Shown here: one piece after another, positions 19,315 through 27,912 of the stretch | How the letters are laid out: every line of letters starts with the position of its first letter | Numbering within the stretch: position 1 is the first letter of the stretch | Made by a program: the position numbers and the translations under genes | The notes under the pieces: generated by a model | Told to the model about the DNA's origin: nothing | Databases searched by the model: none | The model's input: only the letters and a program-made list of their open reading frames with translations | NCBI RefSeq assembly: GCF_028748065.1 | Contig: NZ_CP118166.1 | Span: forward strand, 3,408,650-3,472,649 | Direction of reading: 5' to 3' | DNA length: 64,000 bases | From: Hyphococcus flavus | Lineage (GTDB): Bacteria; Pseudomonadota; Alphaproteobacteria; Caulobacterales; Parvularculaceae

Positions 19315-20214
19315 CTAAATACCGGCCAGAGACGTTATTTTCAGAGCTCTTGCGCCGTCCCGGTTGCCAAGAGCCCCGGTCATCCTCAACCGAGACGCAG
19401 ACTTTATCGCGGGCGCAAAAGCAACATCATCAATTGTTGCGCTATTGAGATTAATAACCTCACCAGCCTTCATATTCATCAGCTTATTGATGTCGATGTC
19501 CTGTGTAGCCAAAACGGTTCGCATTTCAACAACAGAAAAAGAAGCAAGACGTAAAAGACCGTTTTTCCATTTTTCTTCTGCAACTGCACGCAAAGCCTTG
19601 TTGTGATCTCGCACAGCAACAAGAATATTTTCTGATGCTATGAAGGTGATTACCCCAAGAGCTTCGCCTTCTATGGTCTGCGCCTGGATTGCGAATACAA
19701 CAGAACGTTGGTGCTCATTTAACAGATCGAATCGTCTTGGATCGGCTCCGCTGGCGATAAGTTCAATTGCGCCCTTGACTGCGCCACACTGACCGGCTTT
19801 TTCAAAGATCATATCAGCAGCCGGCTTTGCTAGGCCTTTCGCAAGTCGACGATCAATTGCATTGACTTCTTCGGGAGCGGGATCTGGCTTCTCGCGGGTC
19901 CCTGAAAGTGACCAGCCCGCTGCCGTCATCGCTGCGTCCATGTCGAGGATGACAAACATGTCTTCCTCACCGTTTAAACGAAAATGATAAATGGCTGAGC
20001 GGCCATCATAAGGAGAAACCGCCTGCCCAATACGCGCAAAGCAGGCTTCCTCATGTTCACGCGCTTCACACTTCTCACCATAGTATGTAGAAAATGCAGG
20101 TGCGATGACGTTTGCAAACGCCTCCGGAACAGCCCTGATCAATTCCAAAGGCCCTTCATCCTTAACGCCGCATGCAATTTTCTTTTTAAGTATGTTGGCG
20201 TGTTCTTCGCCCAT
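19315..20214 (-). CDS. fliM: Divergent flagellar motor switch protein FliM
   Basis: 299-aa protein whose C-terminal ~75 residues form a SPOA (FliM/FliN) domain: SVVEMRTVLATQDIDINKLM, then MKAGEVINLN and the ASRLRMTGALGNRDGARALKI strands. The middle region can be aligned with the FliM CheC-like core by length and position only. It lacks a recognisable N-terminal CheY-P binding EIDAL-type motif. No other fliM is present although fliG and fliN are, so it very likely fills this role. It is divergent from motB, about 140 bases away. Confidence 0.72.
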   Translation of the reverse strand: MGEEHANILKKKIACGVKDEGPLELIRAVPEAFANVIAPAFSTYYGEKCEAREHEEACFARIGQAVSPYDGRSAIYHFRLNGEEDMFVILDMDAAMTAAGWSLSGTREKPDPAPEEVNAIDRRLAKGLAKPAADMIFEKAGQCGAVKGAIELIASGADPRRFDLLNEHQRSVVFAIQAQTIEGEALGVITFIASENILVAVRDHNKALRAVAEEKWKNGLLRLASFSVVEMRTVLATQDIDINKLMNMKAGEVINLNSATIDDVAFAPAIKSASRLRMTGALGNRDGARALKITSLAGI

Positions 20215-20353
20215 GAAGGTACCCCAAAACCGGATCGTTAAAATGTTGCGTCATCTCATTAACCATCAATAGCTATAAATTAAGTAAACGCGTAAAAGCG
20301 CCCGTAAGCAATTTCAGCTAACCCTCTCATCTGATTGCAATCTGGTGGGTGGT

Positions 20354-21226
20354 ATGGCTGGGCGGGCAGCGAGCGCGGCTCCAATTATCATTAAAAAGAA
20401 GAAGGTGATCGCCGGCGGCGGACACCATGGGGGTGCGTGGAAAGTCGCTTACGCTGACTTCGTGACCGCCATGATGGCCTTCTTTCTTTTGATGTGGCTC
20501 CTTAACGCTACAACCGAAGACCAGCGCAAAGGTCTAGCGGACTATTTCAATCCTTCTATACCGATATCGAAGGTATCAGGTGGCGGCAGCGGCGCGCTCA
20601 ACGGTTCTTCCGTGTTTACTGATGAACAACTTTCTCGCGACGGCACTGGAGCGGTCCGGGAATACCCAAATAGTCGGGAAATACCGGTGAATGGACCTGA
20701 AAACTCCATGGATGCCCCGCTGGAAGGTAAAGGCGTCGATAACGAGCTCGGTTCCGCAGATGCGGAAAACCTGGAATCCGTACAAAGTGCAATCGATTCT
20801 GAGTCCCTGAACGCTTTCGAAGGCGATCTGGCGAAGCATATTCAAACGCGCATGACGCCAGATGGCTTAGTTATAGAACTTGTCGATGCTGATGGGCATC
20901 CGCTTTATAACGCCGGCTCTTCCAATCCTTCCAACACTCTTTACGAATTGTTAGAAGTTATTGCACCTGTGTTAGCGACAGTAAGCAATAATATGGCGAT
21001 TGTTGGCCACACCGATGCGCATGCTTTTTCAACAAGCGCAAATTACACAAACTGGGAGCTATCTACTGACCGTGCGCTTGCTGCGCGGCGTTTGATGATT
21101 AAAAACGGCATACCCCTGTCACAAATAGTTCAGGTTACCGGAAAAGCGGACACCGAACCTTTTTCTGATGATCCTTATGCGCCCCAAAACCGCCGCATAG
21201 CCATTACCTTATTGACAAAAAAATAA
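20354..21226 (+). CDS. motB: Flagellar stator protein MotB
   Basis: 290-aa MotB. The single transmembrane helix includes the proton-binding Asp in VAYADFVTAMMAFFLLMWLLNA (near residues 33-53), preceded by a basic KKKK tail. The C-terminal OmpA-like peptidoglycan-binding domain covers about 195-290 (NMAIVGHTDAHAF and NRRIAITLL). The ATG at 20354 is preferred to a GTG three codons upstream. Its partner motA is 13 kb away, so the stator genes are not in one operon. Confidence 0.95.
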   Translation: MAGRAASAAPIIIKKKKVIAGGGHHGGAWKVAYADFVTAMMAFFLLMWLLNATTEDQRKGLADYFNPSIPISKVSGGGSGALNGSSVFTDEQLSRDGTGAVREYPNSREIPVNGPENSMDAPLEGKGVDNELGSADAENLESVQSAIDSESLNAFEGDLAKHIQTRMTPDGLVIELVDADGHPLYNAGSSNPSNTLYELLEVIAPVLATVSNNMAIVGHTDAHAFSTSANYTNWELSTDRALAARRLMIKNGIPLSQIVQVTGKADTEPFSDDPYAPQNRRIAITLLTKK

Positions 21227-21319
21227 TCGTAAAAGCCATTTACCTATTAGGGTTTCCTTAAACAGGCGTGAGATAAAACTAACGCTAGCAATAAAATTAT
21301 TTCCGGAGTGGAGACTGTT

Positions 21320-22624
21320 ATGGGGATTTCGTCGTCGTTGAATGCCGGCGTCATGGGGCTTGCTGTCAACTCAGTAAAGTTGGGCACGATCTCAGACAAC
21401 ATCGCGAACTCGCAGACATACGGCTACAAGCGCGCAGAGTCTGAATTCGCAGACATGGTGTTGCGACAGACGAGCGGCGACTATTCGGCAGGCGGCGTAC
21501 GCGCGATGACGTATCGCGACGCCGGCGCTCAGGGCGCCCTCGTCACAACCTCAAATTCGACAGACATCTCTATCAGCGGACGCGGCATGTTGCCTGTTAC
21601 CGATGTTGGCGGTGTGAATTCATCGGCAAATGACCGTTCCTTGATGCTTGCATCGACTGGATCGTTCTTCACTGACGAGCAAGGCTATCTGAAAACACTT
21701 TCAGGTCTGTATCTGATGGGATGGCCGGCGGACATCAACGGCAATGTAGCATCGCCGCCGCGCGACAGCGCTATCGCGCTGGAACCGGTTCGGGTCAATC
21801 TCAACCAGTTTGCAGCGGCGCCAACAACGCAAATCCAGCTTGGCGTCAATCTGCCTGCAACGGAGACGGAGGCTGGCGCAGCCGGCACTTCATACAACCT
21901 GCCTATCGAGTACTTTGATACCCTGGGCCGTTCGCAAACGCTGCAGCTTGATTTCACACCTACCGTACCGGCAAGCGGATCAAGCAACGAGTGGACAGTC
22001 GAAGTTTATGATGAAGCTGGAGATCCCAGTGTCGTTATCGCAACTTTCACTGTCGCGTTTGATGACAGTGTTGCAGGCGGCGGTTCACTAGCAACTGTCA
22101 CCCCTGGAGCTGGCGCAGCCTATGATGCGACAACTGGCAACCTGACATTTTCTACGGCATCGAGCCCGGTTGACATGTATATCGGCCGGACTGGCGAGCC
22201 TTCGGCGCTGACCCAACTCTCTGGCAGTTTCGCTCCCCTTTCCGTGACGAAAGATGGCGCTCCAATTGGCAATTTGAGTTCAATCGAAATCGACGAGCGT
22301 GGTTTCCTACAAGCAATCTACGAAACAGGTTTTCGACGGACAATTTATCAAATTCCTGTCGCTGACGTTCCAAATTTCAAAGGTCTGAATGCTGTTGGAA
22401 ACTCCGCCTTTACAGTAACTCAGGATAGTGGTGACGTGTATTTCTGGGATGCTGGCGACGGCCCTGCCGGTCTGACTATTGGCTTTGCTCTGACAGAATC
22501 AACGACCGATATCGCTTCGGAACTTACTGATCTTATTCAAACGCAACGCGCTTATTCGTCAAATGCAAAAATCATTCAGACTGTGGATGAGATGTTGCAG
22601 GAGACGACGGATATAATCCGATAG
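21320..22624 (+). CDS. flgE: Flagellar hook protein FlgE
   Basis: 434-aa hook subunit. The N-terminus SSSLNAGVMGLAVNSVKLG with ISDNIANSQTYGYKR is the rod/hook signature. The C-terminal heptad region LTDLIQTQRAYSSNAKIIQTVDEML-type ending identifies a hook-class protein, and the middle domain TQIQLGVNLPATE resembles FlgE. The start at 21320 is chosen by homology and a GTGGAGA site. It leads a run of flgE, flgK, flgL and flgI. Confidence 0.95.
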   Translation: MGISSSLNAGVMGLAVNSVKLGTISDNIANSQTYGYKRAESEFADMVLRQTSGDYSAGGVRAMTYRDAGAQGALVTTSNSTDISISGRGMLPVTDVGGVNSSANDRSLMLASTGSFFTDEQGYLKTLSGLYLMGWPADINGNVASPPRDSAIALEPVRVNLNQFAAAPTTQIQLGVNLPATETEAGAAGTSYNLPIEYFDTLGRSQTLQLDFTPTVPASGSSNEWTVEVYDEAGDPSVVIATFTVAFDDSVAGGGSLATVTPGAGAAYDATTGNLTFSTASSPVDMYIGRTGEPSALTQLSGSFAPLSVTKDGAPIGNLSSIEIDERGFLQAIYETGFRRTIYQIPVADVPNFKGLNAVGNSAFTVTQDSGDVYFWDAGDGPAGLTIGFALTESTTDIASELTDLIQTQRAYSSNAKIIQTVDEMLQETTDIIR

Positions 22625-22650
22625 GCAGTTGGAAGTAAGGGGACGTCAGC

Positions 22651-24120
22651 ATGACAATCTCCCAGGCGCTTCTTAACGCGACGTCTGGTTTAGCCGCTGC
22701 CTCGCGGCGCGCCAGCATTACGTCAAACAACATCGCCAACGCGACGACAGAAGGCTATAGCCGCCGCGAGGTCAGTCTGACCGAGCGGGTTACAGACGGC
22801 ATGGGCGCGGGCGTTGGTATCGGCGGTATTTCGCGCGCTTCCAACCCGGCGGTCACGTACGAACGCCGTCTTGCTGACGTTGATTTCGCTTTCAACAGCG
22901 CGACGGCCGGGGCTATGTCGCGCGTTACCGATCTGCTTGGCGGACCGGAAGACCCATCCGCCCTGTTCCAGAAATACGCCAATTTCGAAACTTCCTTACG
23001 GACACTGGCTGAAACACCCGATAGCGGAACCTTGCAACAGCAAGGCGTTACCTCTGCGAAAGATCTTGCAACGACGTTCAACCGAATTTCCGACGCGTAT
23101 CAAAAAATCCGTTCTGACGCCGATGGCGAAATCGCCGGACGCGTTGCTGAAGTCAACGAGGCGTTGCAGCAGATTGAAAAGCTCAATAACTCAATCAGCA
23201 AAGCCAATACTACTGGTGGAGACGCATCAGCATTGATGGATCAGCGTCAGCAGTTGATCGATCTTGTCAATGAAAACATACCCGTTCGTGAATTACAGCG
23301 CGACAATGGCCGAATCGACTTGATGACGCCCGAAGGCGTTTTTCTGTTATCCGGCACAGCTCGCACGGTTGAGTTCAATCAAGCTCCTTTTGTAACGGCT
23401 GAAAGCGCGTATGACGACGGCGCCGGCGCCCTTTCTGGTTTATCCGTAGACGGAGCGAATATTACCCCTTTCAGTTCCAGCGGTCAGGCGACGAAAAGCG
23501 GCGCGATTGCGGGCCTCTTTAACGTACGCGACAATGTCGTCCCCGAACAGTCCGCCGCACTTGACTCCCTTGCCTTTGACCTTATCGGACGCTTCCAGGA
23601 CCCATCCGTCGACCCAAGCCTTAATCCGGGCGACGCGGGCCTCTTTACCGATGACGGCGCCGCTGCTGATGTTTCAACCATCACCGGTCTTGCCGGACGG
23701 ATTGCCGTAAACGCAAACGTTGATCCGGCACAGGGAGGCGAAGCCCGCCGCTTGCGCGATGGTGTTGGCGCCGTCCTGCCTGCTGCCGCGGGAACGGACG
23801 CTTTCGTACGCGCCATGATCGCAGCGATGTCGGACTCGCGTCCGTCACACGCCGCATTGCAATCGCCGGGCAGCCTGAGCGCGTCCGAAGGCGCAGCGCA
23901 TTTAACATCGCTTGCCGGCGCCACGCGCGCGTCTGCTGTTGGCAGAGCGAACGCCTCGGAAGTCCTCGCGCAGGGCCTGAAAGAAGCCGAGACTCTCGAA
24001 ACTGGCGTCGATACGGACCGCGAGCTCCAAAACCTGCTGCAGATCGAGCAAGCATACGCCGCCAATGCGCGCGTGCTGCAAACGCTTGATCAGATGATTC
24101 AGCGTTTGATGGATATTTGA
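22651..24120 (+). CDS. flgK: Flagellar hook-associated protein FlgK
   Basis: 489-aa HAP1, the first hook-filament junction protein. The N-terminus shows SGLAAASRRASITSNNIANA and TTEGYSRREV, and the C-terminus ends in the rod-class heptads LLQIEQAYAANARVLQTLDQM. Length is near the usual alphaproteobacterial size. Spacing to flgE (26 bases) and flgL (2 bases) supports one operon. Confidence 0.95.
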   Translation: MTISQALLNATSGLAAASRRASITSNNIANATTEGYSRREVSLTERVTDGMGAGVGIGGISRASNPAVTYERRLADVDFAFNSATAGAMSRVTDLLGGPEDPSALFQKYANFETSLRTLAETPDSGTLQQQGVTSAKDLATTFNRISDAYQKIRSDADGEIAGRVAEVNEALQQIEKLNNSISKANTTGGDASALMDQRQQLIDLVNENIPVRELQRDNGRIDLMTPEGVFLLSGTARTVEFNQAPFVTAESAYDDGAGALSGLSVDGANITPFSSSGQATKSGAIAGLFNVRDNVVPEQSAALDSLAFDLIGRFQDPSVDPSLNPGDAGLFTDDGAAADVSTITGLAGRIAVNANVDPAQGGEARRLRDGVGAVLPAAAGTDAFVRAMIAAMSDSRPSHAALQSPGSLSASEGAAHLTSLAGATRASAVGRANASEVLAQGLKEAETLETGVDTDRELQNLLQIEQAYAANARVLQTLDQMIQRLMDI

Positions 24121-24122
24121 TC

Positions 24123-25121
24123 ATGACGTCATACGGTTTTCCAACTCTCCTTCAATATAGCCGCCTCAGCACGGCGATAACGGACATCAAACAGCGCAGC
24201 GAGCAAACGCGGATGGAGCTCGTCACCGGTCGCATCGCTGATCTCAATTCCGAACTCGCCGGCTCCATTGGCGACGCTCAGATGCTGCGCAAAGCAATCG
24301 ACGATATTGCAACGACGCAGACTTCTATTTCCCGCGCCCTTGGCCGTGCGCAGACCACTCAAATTTCTCTGGCTCGAGCAAGCGAAGGCTCAACCGATCT
24401 TGGCGTCAACCTTCTCGACGCCGTCAATCGTCGCGATGAAAACGCAGTTGGCATTTCGGGCACGCAGGCGCAGCTTCAACTCGACGCTGCCATTTCCGCT
24501 TTCAACCAGCGCTACGAGGGCCGCGCCCTGTTCTCCGGCGATGCGGTGCAAACGAACCCGCTCGCAGACTCGGAAACGCTGCTTACTGATGTCCGCGCGA
24601 TTTTTGCGGGCGCCGCCGATGCTGCACAGCTTGAAGCGGACCTCGACGCCTATTTCAACACGCCAGGCGGCGGGTTTGACACCAACATCTATCTCGGCGG
24701 ATCGGGCGATGCAGCGCGCACGGAAATCTCCGATGGCGAACTCGTCAGCTATAGCGCCAAGGCCGATGAACAGCCGATCCGTGATCTTCTCCGCAACCTT
24801 TCAACAATTGTTGTGGCTGAAGAAAACACCGGTTTTGTTGATCGCAACACGGCGCTTTCCACGGCGGCGACGGGACTGATCGAAGCGGGCAATTCCGTTG
24901 CCGAAATCAGGTCACGCATTGGCGCCGCTGAAGAACGCATGGTCGCTGCGCAAACGCGCCTCGAGGCCGAACACGCCGCACTTGGCGAAACCTATAACGA
25001 ACGTACCGCGCGCGACCCGTATGAAGCCGCAACCTTATTGCAGCAACTCGAAACACAACTGCAGACATCTTATCTTCTTACATCGCGTATCTCCCAGCTA
25101 TCACTCTCAAATTACATCTGA
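24123..25121 (+). CDS. flgL: Flagellar hook-associated protein FlgL
   Basis: 332-aa HAP3 of the flagellin superfamily, which joins FlgK to the filament. The N-terminal coiled region with RSEQTRMELVTGR and the C-terminal LLQQLETQLQTSYLLTSRIS are characteristic. The ATG at 24123 lies two bases after the flgK stop. It belongs to the flgE-flgK-flgL-flgI run. Confidence 0.92.
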   Translation: MTSYGFPTLLQYSRLSTAITDIKQRSEQTRMELVTGRIADLNSELAGSIGDAQMLRKAIDDIATTQTSISRALGRAQTTQISLARASEGSTDLGVNLLDAVNRRDENAVGISGTQAQLQLDAAISAFNQRYEGRALFSGDAVQTNPLADSETLLTDVRAIFAGAADAAQLEADLDAYFNTPGGGFDTNIYLGGSGDAARTEISDGELVSYSAKADEQPIRDLLRNLSTIVVAEENTGFVDRNTALSTAATGLIEAGNSVAEIRSRIGAAEERMVAAQTRLEAEHAALGETYNERTARDPYEAATLLQQLETQLQTSYLLTSRISQLSLSNYI

Positions 25122-25127
25122 TTTCAC

Positions 25128-26240
25128 ATGTTTGACCGTTTCAAAGCTTTCCTGACTGCTCTTATCGCCGGTTTTGTCCTGTGCGCCGATGCTACGGCTG
25201 ACGTACGTCTTAAAGACATTGTCAATGTCGAAGGCGTGCGCGGCAACGACCTCGTTGGCTACGGACTGATTGTCGGCCTCGACGGCACAGGCGACGGCGT
25301 CAGAAACTCTCCCTATACGGAAGAGGCGCTGTCGAGCCTGCTTGAGCGTCTCGGCGTCAACGTCCAGGGCGAGGATTTTCGCCCGCGCAATGTCGCCGCA
25401 GTTGTTGTCACTGCAACCCTGCCGCCTTTTGCACGAACCGGATCGCAAATCGACGTCACTGTTTCGGCCATCGGCGACGCCAGCAACCTTCTCGGCGGCA
25501 CCCTGATCATGACGCCGCTGCACGCGGCTGACGGCAATGTTTACGCCGTGGCGCAGGGCCCAGTTCTCGCCAGCGGTTTTTCCGCCGAAGGCGCTGGCGC
25601 TGAGGTCACCTTTGGCGCGCCAACCTCCGGCTCGATCCCGCAGGGCGCGCGAATCGAAAAAGAAATCAAGTTCGATTTCGCCTCGATGGAGAGCCTGCGC
25701 CTGGCGCTGCGCTCGCCTGACTTTACGACCGCGACACGCATAGAAAGCGCCATCAACGGCGCCTTTGGCCAGCAGATCGCCACGGTGCTCGACCCCGGCA
25801 CGATTGAGGTCGACATGGCCAGCGCGCCGATGAAGCCGGTTCATCTGCTCGGCCGGATTGAAAACCTGCGCGTTTCGCCGGAACAAAAAGCGCGAATCGT
25901 CATAGACCAGAAATCGGGTACTGTCGTTCTCGGCGCGGACGTCAAGATTTCGCGGTTTGCAGTCACCCAAGGCAACCTCACCATCACCGTGCGTGAAACG
26001 CCTGTTGTCTCTCAACCCAATCCGTTCTCGCGCAATGGCGAGACTATCGTCCTGCCCGATACGACCATCAGCGTCGATCAACAGACGGAACGCCGCATCG
26101 GCATGGTCGAGGAGAACGTCTCCCTCTCCGACCTTATCGAGGGGTTGAACGCGCTTGGCGTCGGACCGCGCGAGCTCATCGACATTTTGAAGTCGGTGAA
26201 GGCCGCTGGCGCGCTCCACGCCGAACTGGTGTTGATGTAA
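25128..26240 (+). CDS. flgI: Flagellar P-ring protein FlgI
   Basis: 370-aa P-ring subunit with a signal peptide (cleavage after about residue 22). Signature segments are VRLKDIVNVEGVRGNDLVGYGLIVGL (quoted in part), GTGD, and the C-terminal LSDLIEGLNALGVGPRELIDILK. Length is normal. It is the last flagellar gene before an accessory patch. A terminator hairpin with seven Ts follows 64 bases downstream. Confidence 0.97.
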   Translation: MFDRFKAFLTALIAGFVLCADATADVRLKDIVNVEGVRGNDLVGYGLIVGLDGTGDGVRNSPYTEEALSSLLERLGVNVQGEDFRPRNVAAVVVTATLPPFARTGSQIDVTVSAIGDASNLLGGTLIMTPLHAADGNVYAVAQGPVLASGFSAEGAGAEVTFGAPTSGSIPQGARIEKEIKFDFASMESLRLALRSPDFTTATRIESAINGAFGQQIATVLDPGTIEVDMASAPMKPVHLLGRIENLRVSPEQKARIVIDQKSGTVVLGADVKISRFAVTQGNLTITVRETPVVSQPNPFSRNGETIVLPDTTISVDQQTERRIGMVEENVSLSDLIEGLNALGVGPRELIDILKSVKAAGALHAELVLM

Positions 26241-26267
26241 GTTCAATTCCTTTCCTTTTCCCGCTCA

Positions 26268-26352
26268 CCCCGGCGCAAGCCGGGGTCTAGCGTCTCAAAT
26301 AGTGTCGGGCTCCGCCCGGCATTTTTTTGCTGGTTCCCGGCTTGCGCCGGGA
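26268..26352. repeat. Pair of dispersed extragenic palindromes (REP-like)
   Basis: CCCCGGC and GCCGGGG around GCAA (26268-26285), and TCCCGGC and GCCGGGA around TTGC (26335-26352). The second matches the hairpin at 27862-27881 exactly over its core. Similar CCCGG hairpins recur at 27.8 and 41.1 kb, so this is a dispersed family. Confidence 0.8.
26304..26328 (+). terminator. Rho-independent terminator after flgI
   Basis: 7-bp stem GTCGGGC/GCCCGGC (one G-U pair) with loop TCC, followed by A and seven Ts. Position and polarity fit the end of the flgE-flgK-flgL-flgI transcript. Confidence 0.7.
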
Positions 26353-26409
26353 TGAACGGAGTTGGTGAGGCAAACTCATCTCCATCGGCCCTGCTTTCCC
26401 GCTTCCGTT

Positions 26410-26505
26410 TCGTACAATTGCCCATCCCTCGCCTGTCGTTGAAACGACGCAACGCATGGCTTGCAGCCAAATGTTGTACAATTCGCCCCTTCTGATTTTG
26501 TACAA
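26410..26505. promoter_or_regulatory. Three GTACAA boxes, possible operator sites
   Basis: TCGTACAA at 26410, and the perfect octamer palindrome TTGTACAA at 26474 and 26498 (24 bases apart). The regular spacing of the last two suggests a protein-binding array, but no regulator is known for it here. Confidence 0.3.
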
Positions 26506-26644
26506 CTTCCTTCCACTGACATACCTTTCCTGTCCTCGCGCCTGACGGTTGAAACCGGCCCATCCTTGACGCGCTTAAATGCGATCTGCGCAGCCATGAC
26601 GGCGCAGACAATCTCAACAGGCATCATAAGGGCGGAAAAAAGGT

Positions 26645-26672
26645 GGTGGACGGTTATCCACCATGTTTTTTT
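26645..26672 (+). terminator. Possible second terminator hairpin
   Basis: GGTGGA and TCCACC form a 6-bp stem around CGGTTA, followed by ATG and a run of seven Ts. It lies just before the end of the minus-strand gene at 26714, so its role is uncertain. Confidence 0.35.
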
Positions 26673-26713
26673 CCATGGTATCATGAACGGCGCCAGTCTG
26701 ATCTTTTCTGGCG

Positions 26714-27115
26714 CTACTTCCAATTAACTTCCGTGACCATTCTGGGCATGGCAACAATTTGCAAGTCATCACGATAGACTATGTCGCCCGGCTCGACTGT
26801 GGAAATTTGTGATGTATAAGTACCCGCCTCACGCAACAAAATGCAAAGCAATCGAGAATGCTGAATGCAATGATGTGCACCGTCCCGAAACCAACAAATC
26901 CCGCTATACGGGCGATTTGACTTACGGGTGACGATCCCGAACCGTTTTGGTATCCGCAGATTCTCATTGAACCAGTCCAACTCATCGCGGATCGACTTGC
27001 GCAGCCAAACCGGGTTGGCTTTATCTAGCCAACACAAATGCGCGGCATCAAAAATTCCGTCAGCAGCGCCCCGCGCAGAAGCGATCCGCTTCGGCGTTAT
27101 AAAACGAATATACAT
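26714..27115 (-). CDS. Hypothetical protein in accessory patch
   Basis: 133-aa protein starting MYIRFITPKRIASARGAADG. I do not recognise a domain. It is rich in Trp, Cys, His and Arg in the middle (SGICWFRDGAHHC), with a C-terminal strand-like IVYRDDLQIVAMPR. The frame is open upstream to 27214. The ATG at 27115 is chosen because it follows GAAAG and leaves a 16-base perfect palindrome just upstream as a likely operator. The stretch appears less GC-rich than the flagellar genes around it, which suggests acquisition. An 18-codon leader ORF precedes it. Confidence 0.65.
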   Translation of the reverse strand: MYIRFITPKRIASARGAADGIFDAAHLCWLDKANPVWLRKSIRDELDWFNENLRIPKRFGIVTRKSNRPYSGICWFRDGAHHCIQHSRLLCILLREAGTYTSQISTVEPGDIVYRDDLQIVAMPRMVTEVNWK

Positions 27116-27139
27116 GATGCTTTCTTTCAACACGTATAG

Positions 27140-27155
27140 GCACAGCATGCTGTGC
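27140..27155. promoter_or_regulatory. 16-bp perfect palindrome upstream of accessory gene
   Basis: GCACAGCATGCTGTGC is a perfect dyad 25-40 bases upstream of the ATG at 27115. A second GC-rich partial repeat (GCGCGTGGCGC) follows. It looks like a dimeric repressor site or an mRNA hairpin near the ribosome site. Confidence 0.45.
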
Positions 27156-27237
27156 GCGTGGCGCACAAACATAGCTCTCAACCTTGATAACAATAGTGAA
27201 AAAAACGCGGTCAACGTTTTCTTCCGGCTAACCCGCC

Positions 27238-27294
27238 TTACCGGCTGGCGTCCTGCCGGAAGGGCGGAGGCGCAATGAGCATAAACATATGCAT
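27238..27294 (-). CDS. Short leader ORF with perfect Shine-Dalgarno
   Basis: 18 codons from ATG 27294 to TAA. A perfect AGGAGG lies five bases upstream of the ATG, the best ribosome site in the patch. The peptide is Met-rich, then has IAPPPF. It ends about 120 bases before the 133-aa gene on the same strand, with a perfect palindrome between. A Pro-Pro-Pro stretch can stall ribosomes, so it may be a regulatory leader. Whether it is translated is unknown. Confidence 0.4.
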   Translation of the reverse strand: MHMFMLIAPPPFRQDASR

Positions 27295-27397
27295 GTATTC
27301 CTCCTGTAAATTATCGAGTGTGTGGTTAGGGCTTGGGTTTTGACTTGTCAATGTAGAAATTTATTTGTAGGCGGCATATTTTAATATGGAGGGCGAC

Positions 27398-27642
27398 ATG
27401 AAAAAGAACATCGACATTACCGACCTGCCCTGCTTTCGAGCCGTCTTCAAAACGTCGTAAGGGCTTCCCTTCGGAAACAAACGTCAAGCGCGGTCATCGC
27501 ACCATTAAAGGCGGTGAGATTGAGCTTTTGGAAAAACTTGGTAGGAATGATCCATGCCCATGCGGATCAGGACGCAGATTTCAAGAAATGCTGCATGAAG
27601 CCGGGCCGTTACGACGGCGCCAATCGTGGAGAGTATTTTTAG
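27398..27642 (+). pseudogene. SEC-C motif protein broken by two +1 frameshifts
   Basis: Behind GGAGGGCGAC, an ATG at 27398 opens [12 protein letters not shown]. Reading shifts by one base near 27432-27435 to give [20 protein letters not shown], then [14 protein letters not shown], the start of a SEC-C zinc motif. A second one-base shift near 27579-27580 (TTT for TT) restores [20 protein letters not shown] and a stop. The three pieces together form a complete ~80-aa SEC-C protein with the C-x-C and CC ligands. It is either a decayed gene or carries two sequencing errors. Confidence 0.75.
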
Positions 27643-27772
27643 ATGATCGCTTTCTTCAGCCGCAGACCTAACTGGACCCCACGCTTGAAGCGTAGGGAAT
27701 CGCCAGCGGGCGTTCACGATCACTCACACCCCGACTCGCCACGGCTTGACCGTGACGTCTGTTTTAGATGTC

Positions 27773-27881
27773 ATCACCGGCTTTATGCCGGTGATCCAGC
27801 AAAGCCTCTAAAAAATCACTGGATGCCCGGGACAAGCCCGGACATGACAAAAAAACACTGGATCCCGGCTTGCGCCGGGAT
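27773..27881. repeat. Three consecutive REP-like palindromes
   Basis: ATCACCGGC/GCCGGTGAT around TTTAT (27773-27795), an imperfect CCCGGG/CCCGG hairpin (about 27824-27843), and ATCCCGGC/GCCGGGAT around TTGC (27862-27881). They sit between the SEC-C pseudogene and the end of fliG. Each is set in CACTGG- or CCAG-like flanks, as in dispersed alphaproteobacterial palindromes. Confidence 0.8.
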
Positions 27882-27912
27882 GACCGGTGGAGAGATCGAA
27901 AGAGAGCAGCCC

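Larger units (their letters stand above)
26241..26713. other. Intergenic stretch with palindromes and no convincing gene
   Basis: 473 bases between flgI and an unknown minus-strand gene. It holds two CCGG-rich dispersed palindromes, a T-tailed hairpin, three copies of a GTACAA motif (two as the palindrome TTGTACAA) and a second T-tailed hairpin. Short open frames exist on both strands but none has a family resemblance or a good ribosome site. Confidence 0.6.

Noticed and set aside
25107..26246. 379-codon frame antisense to flgI
   Set aside because: Shadow of a clear flgI; the translated sequence is Arg/Asp/His-rich noise.
26376..26727. Open frames on both strands between flgI and the 133-aa gene
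   Set aside because: No homology visible, no ribosome site, and they cross a T-tailed hairpin and the GTACAA boxes.
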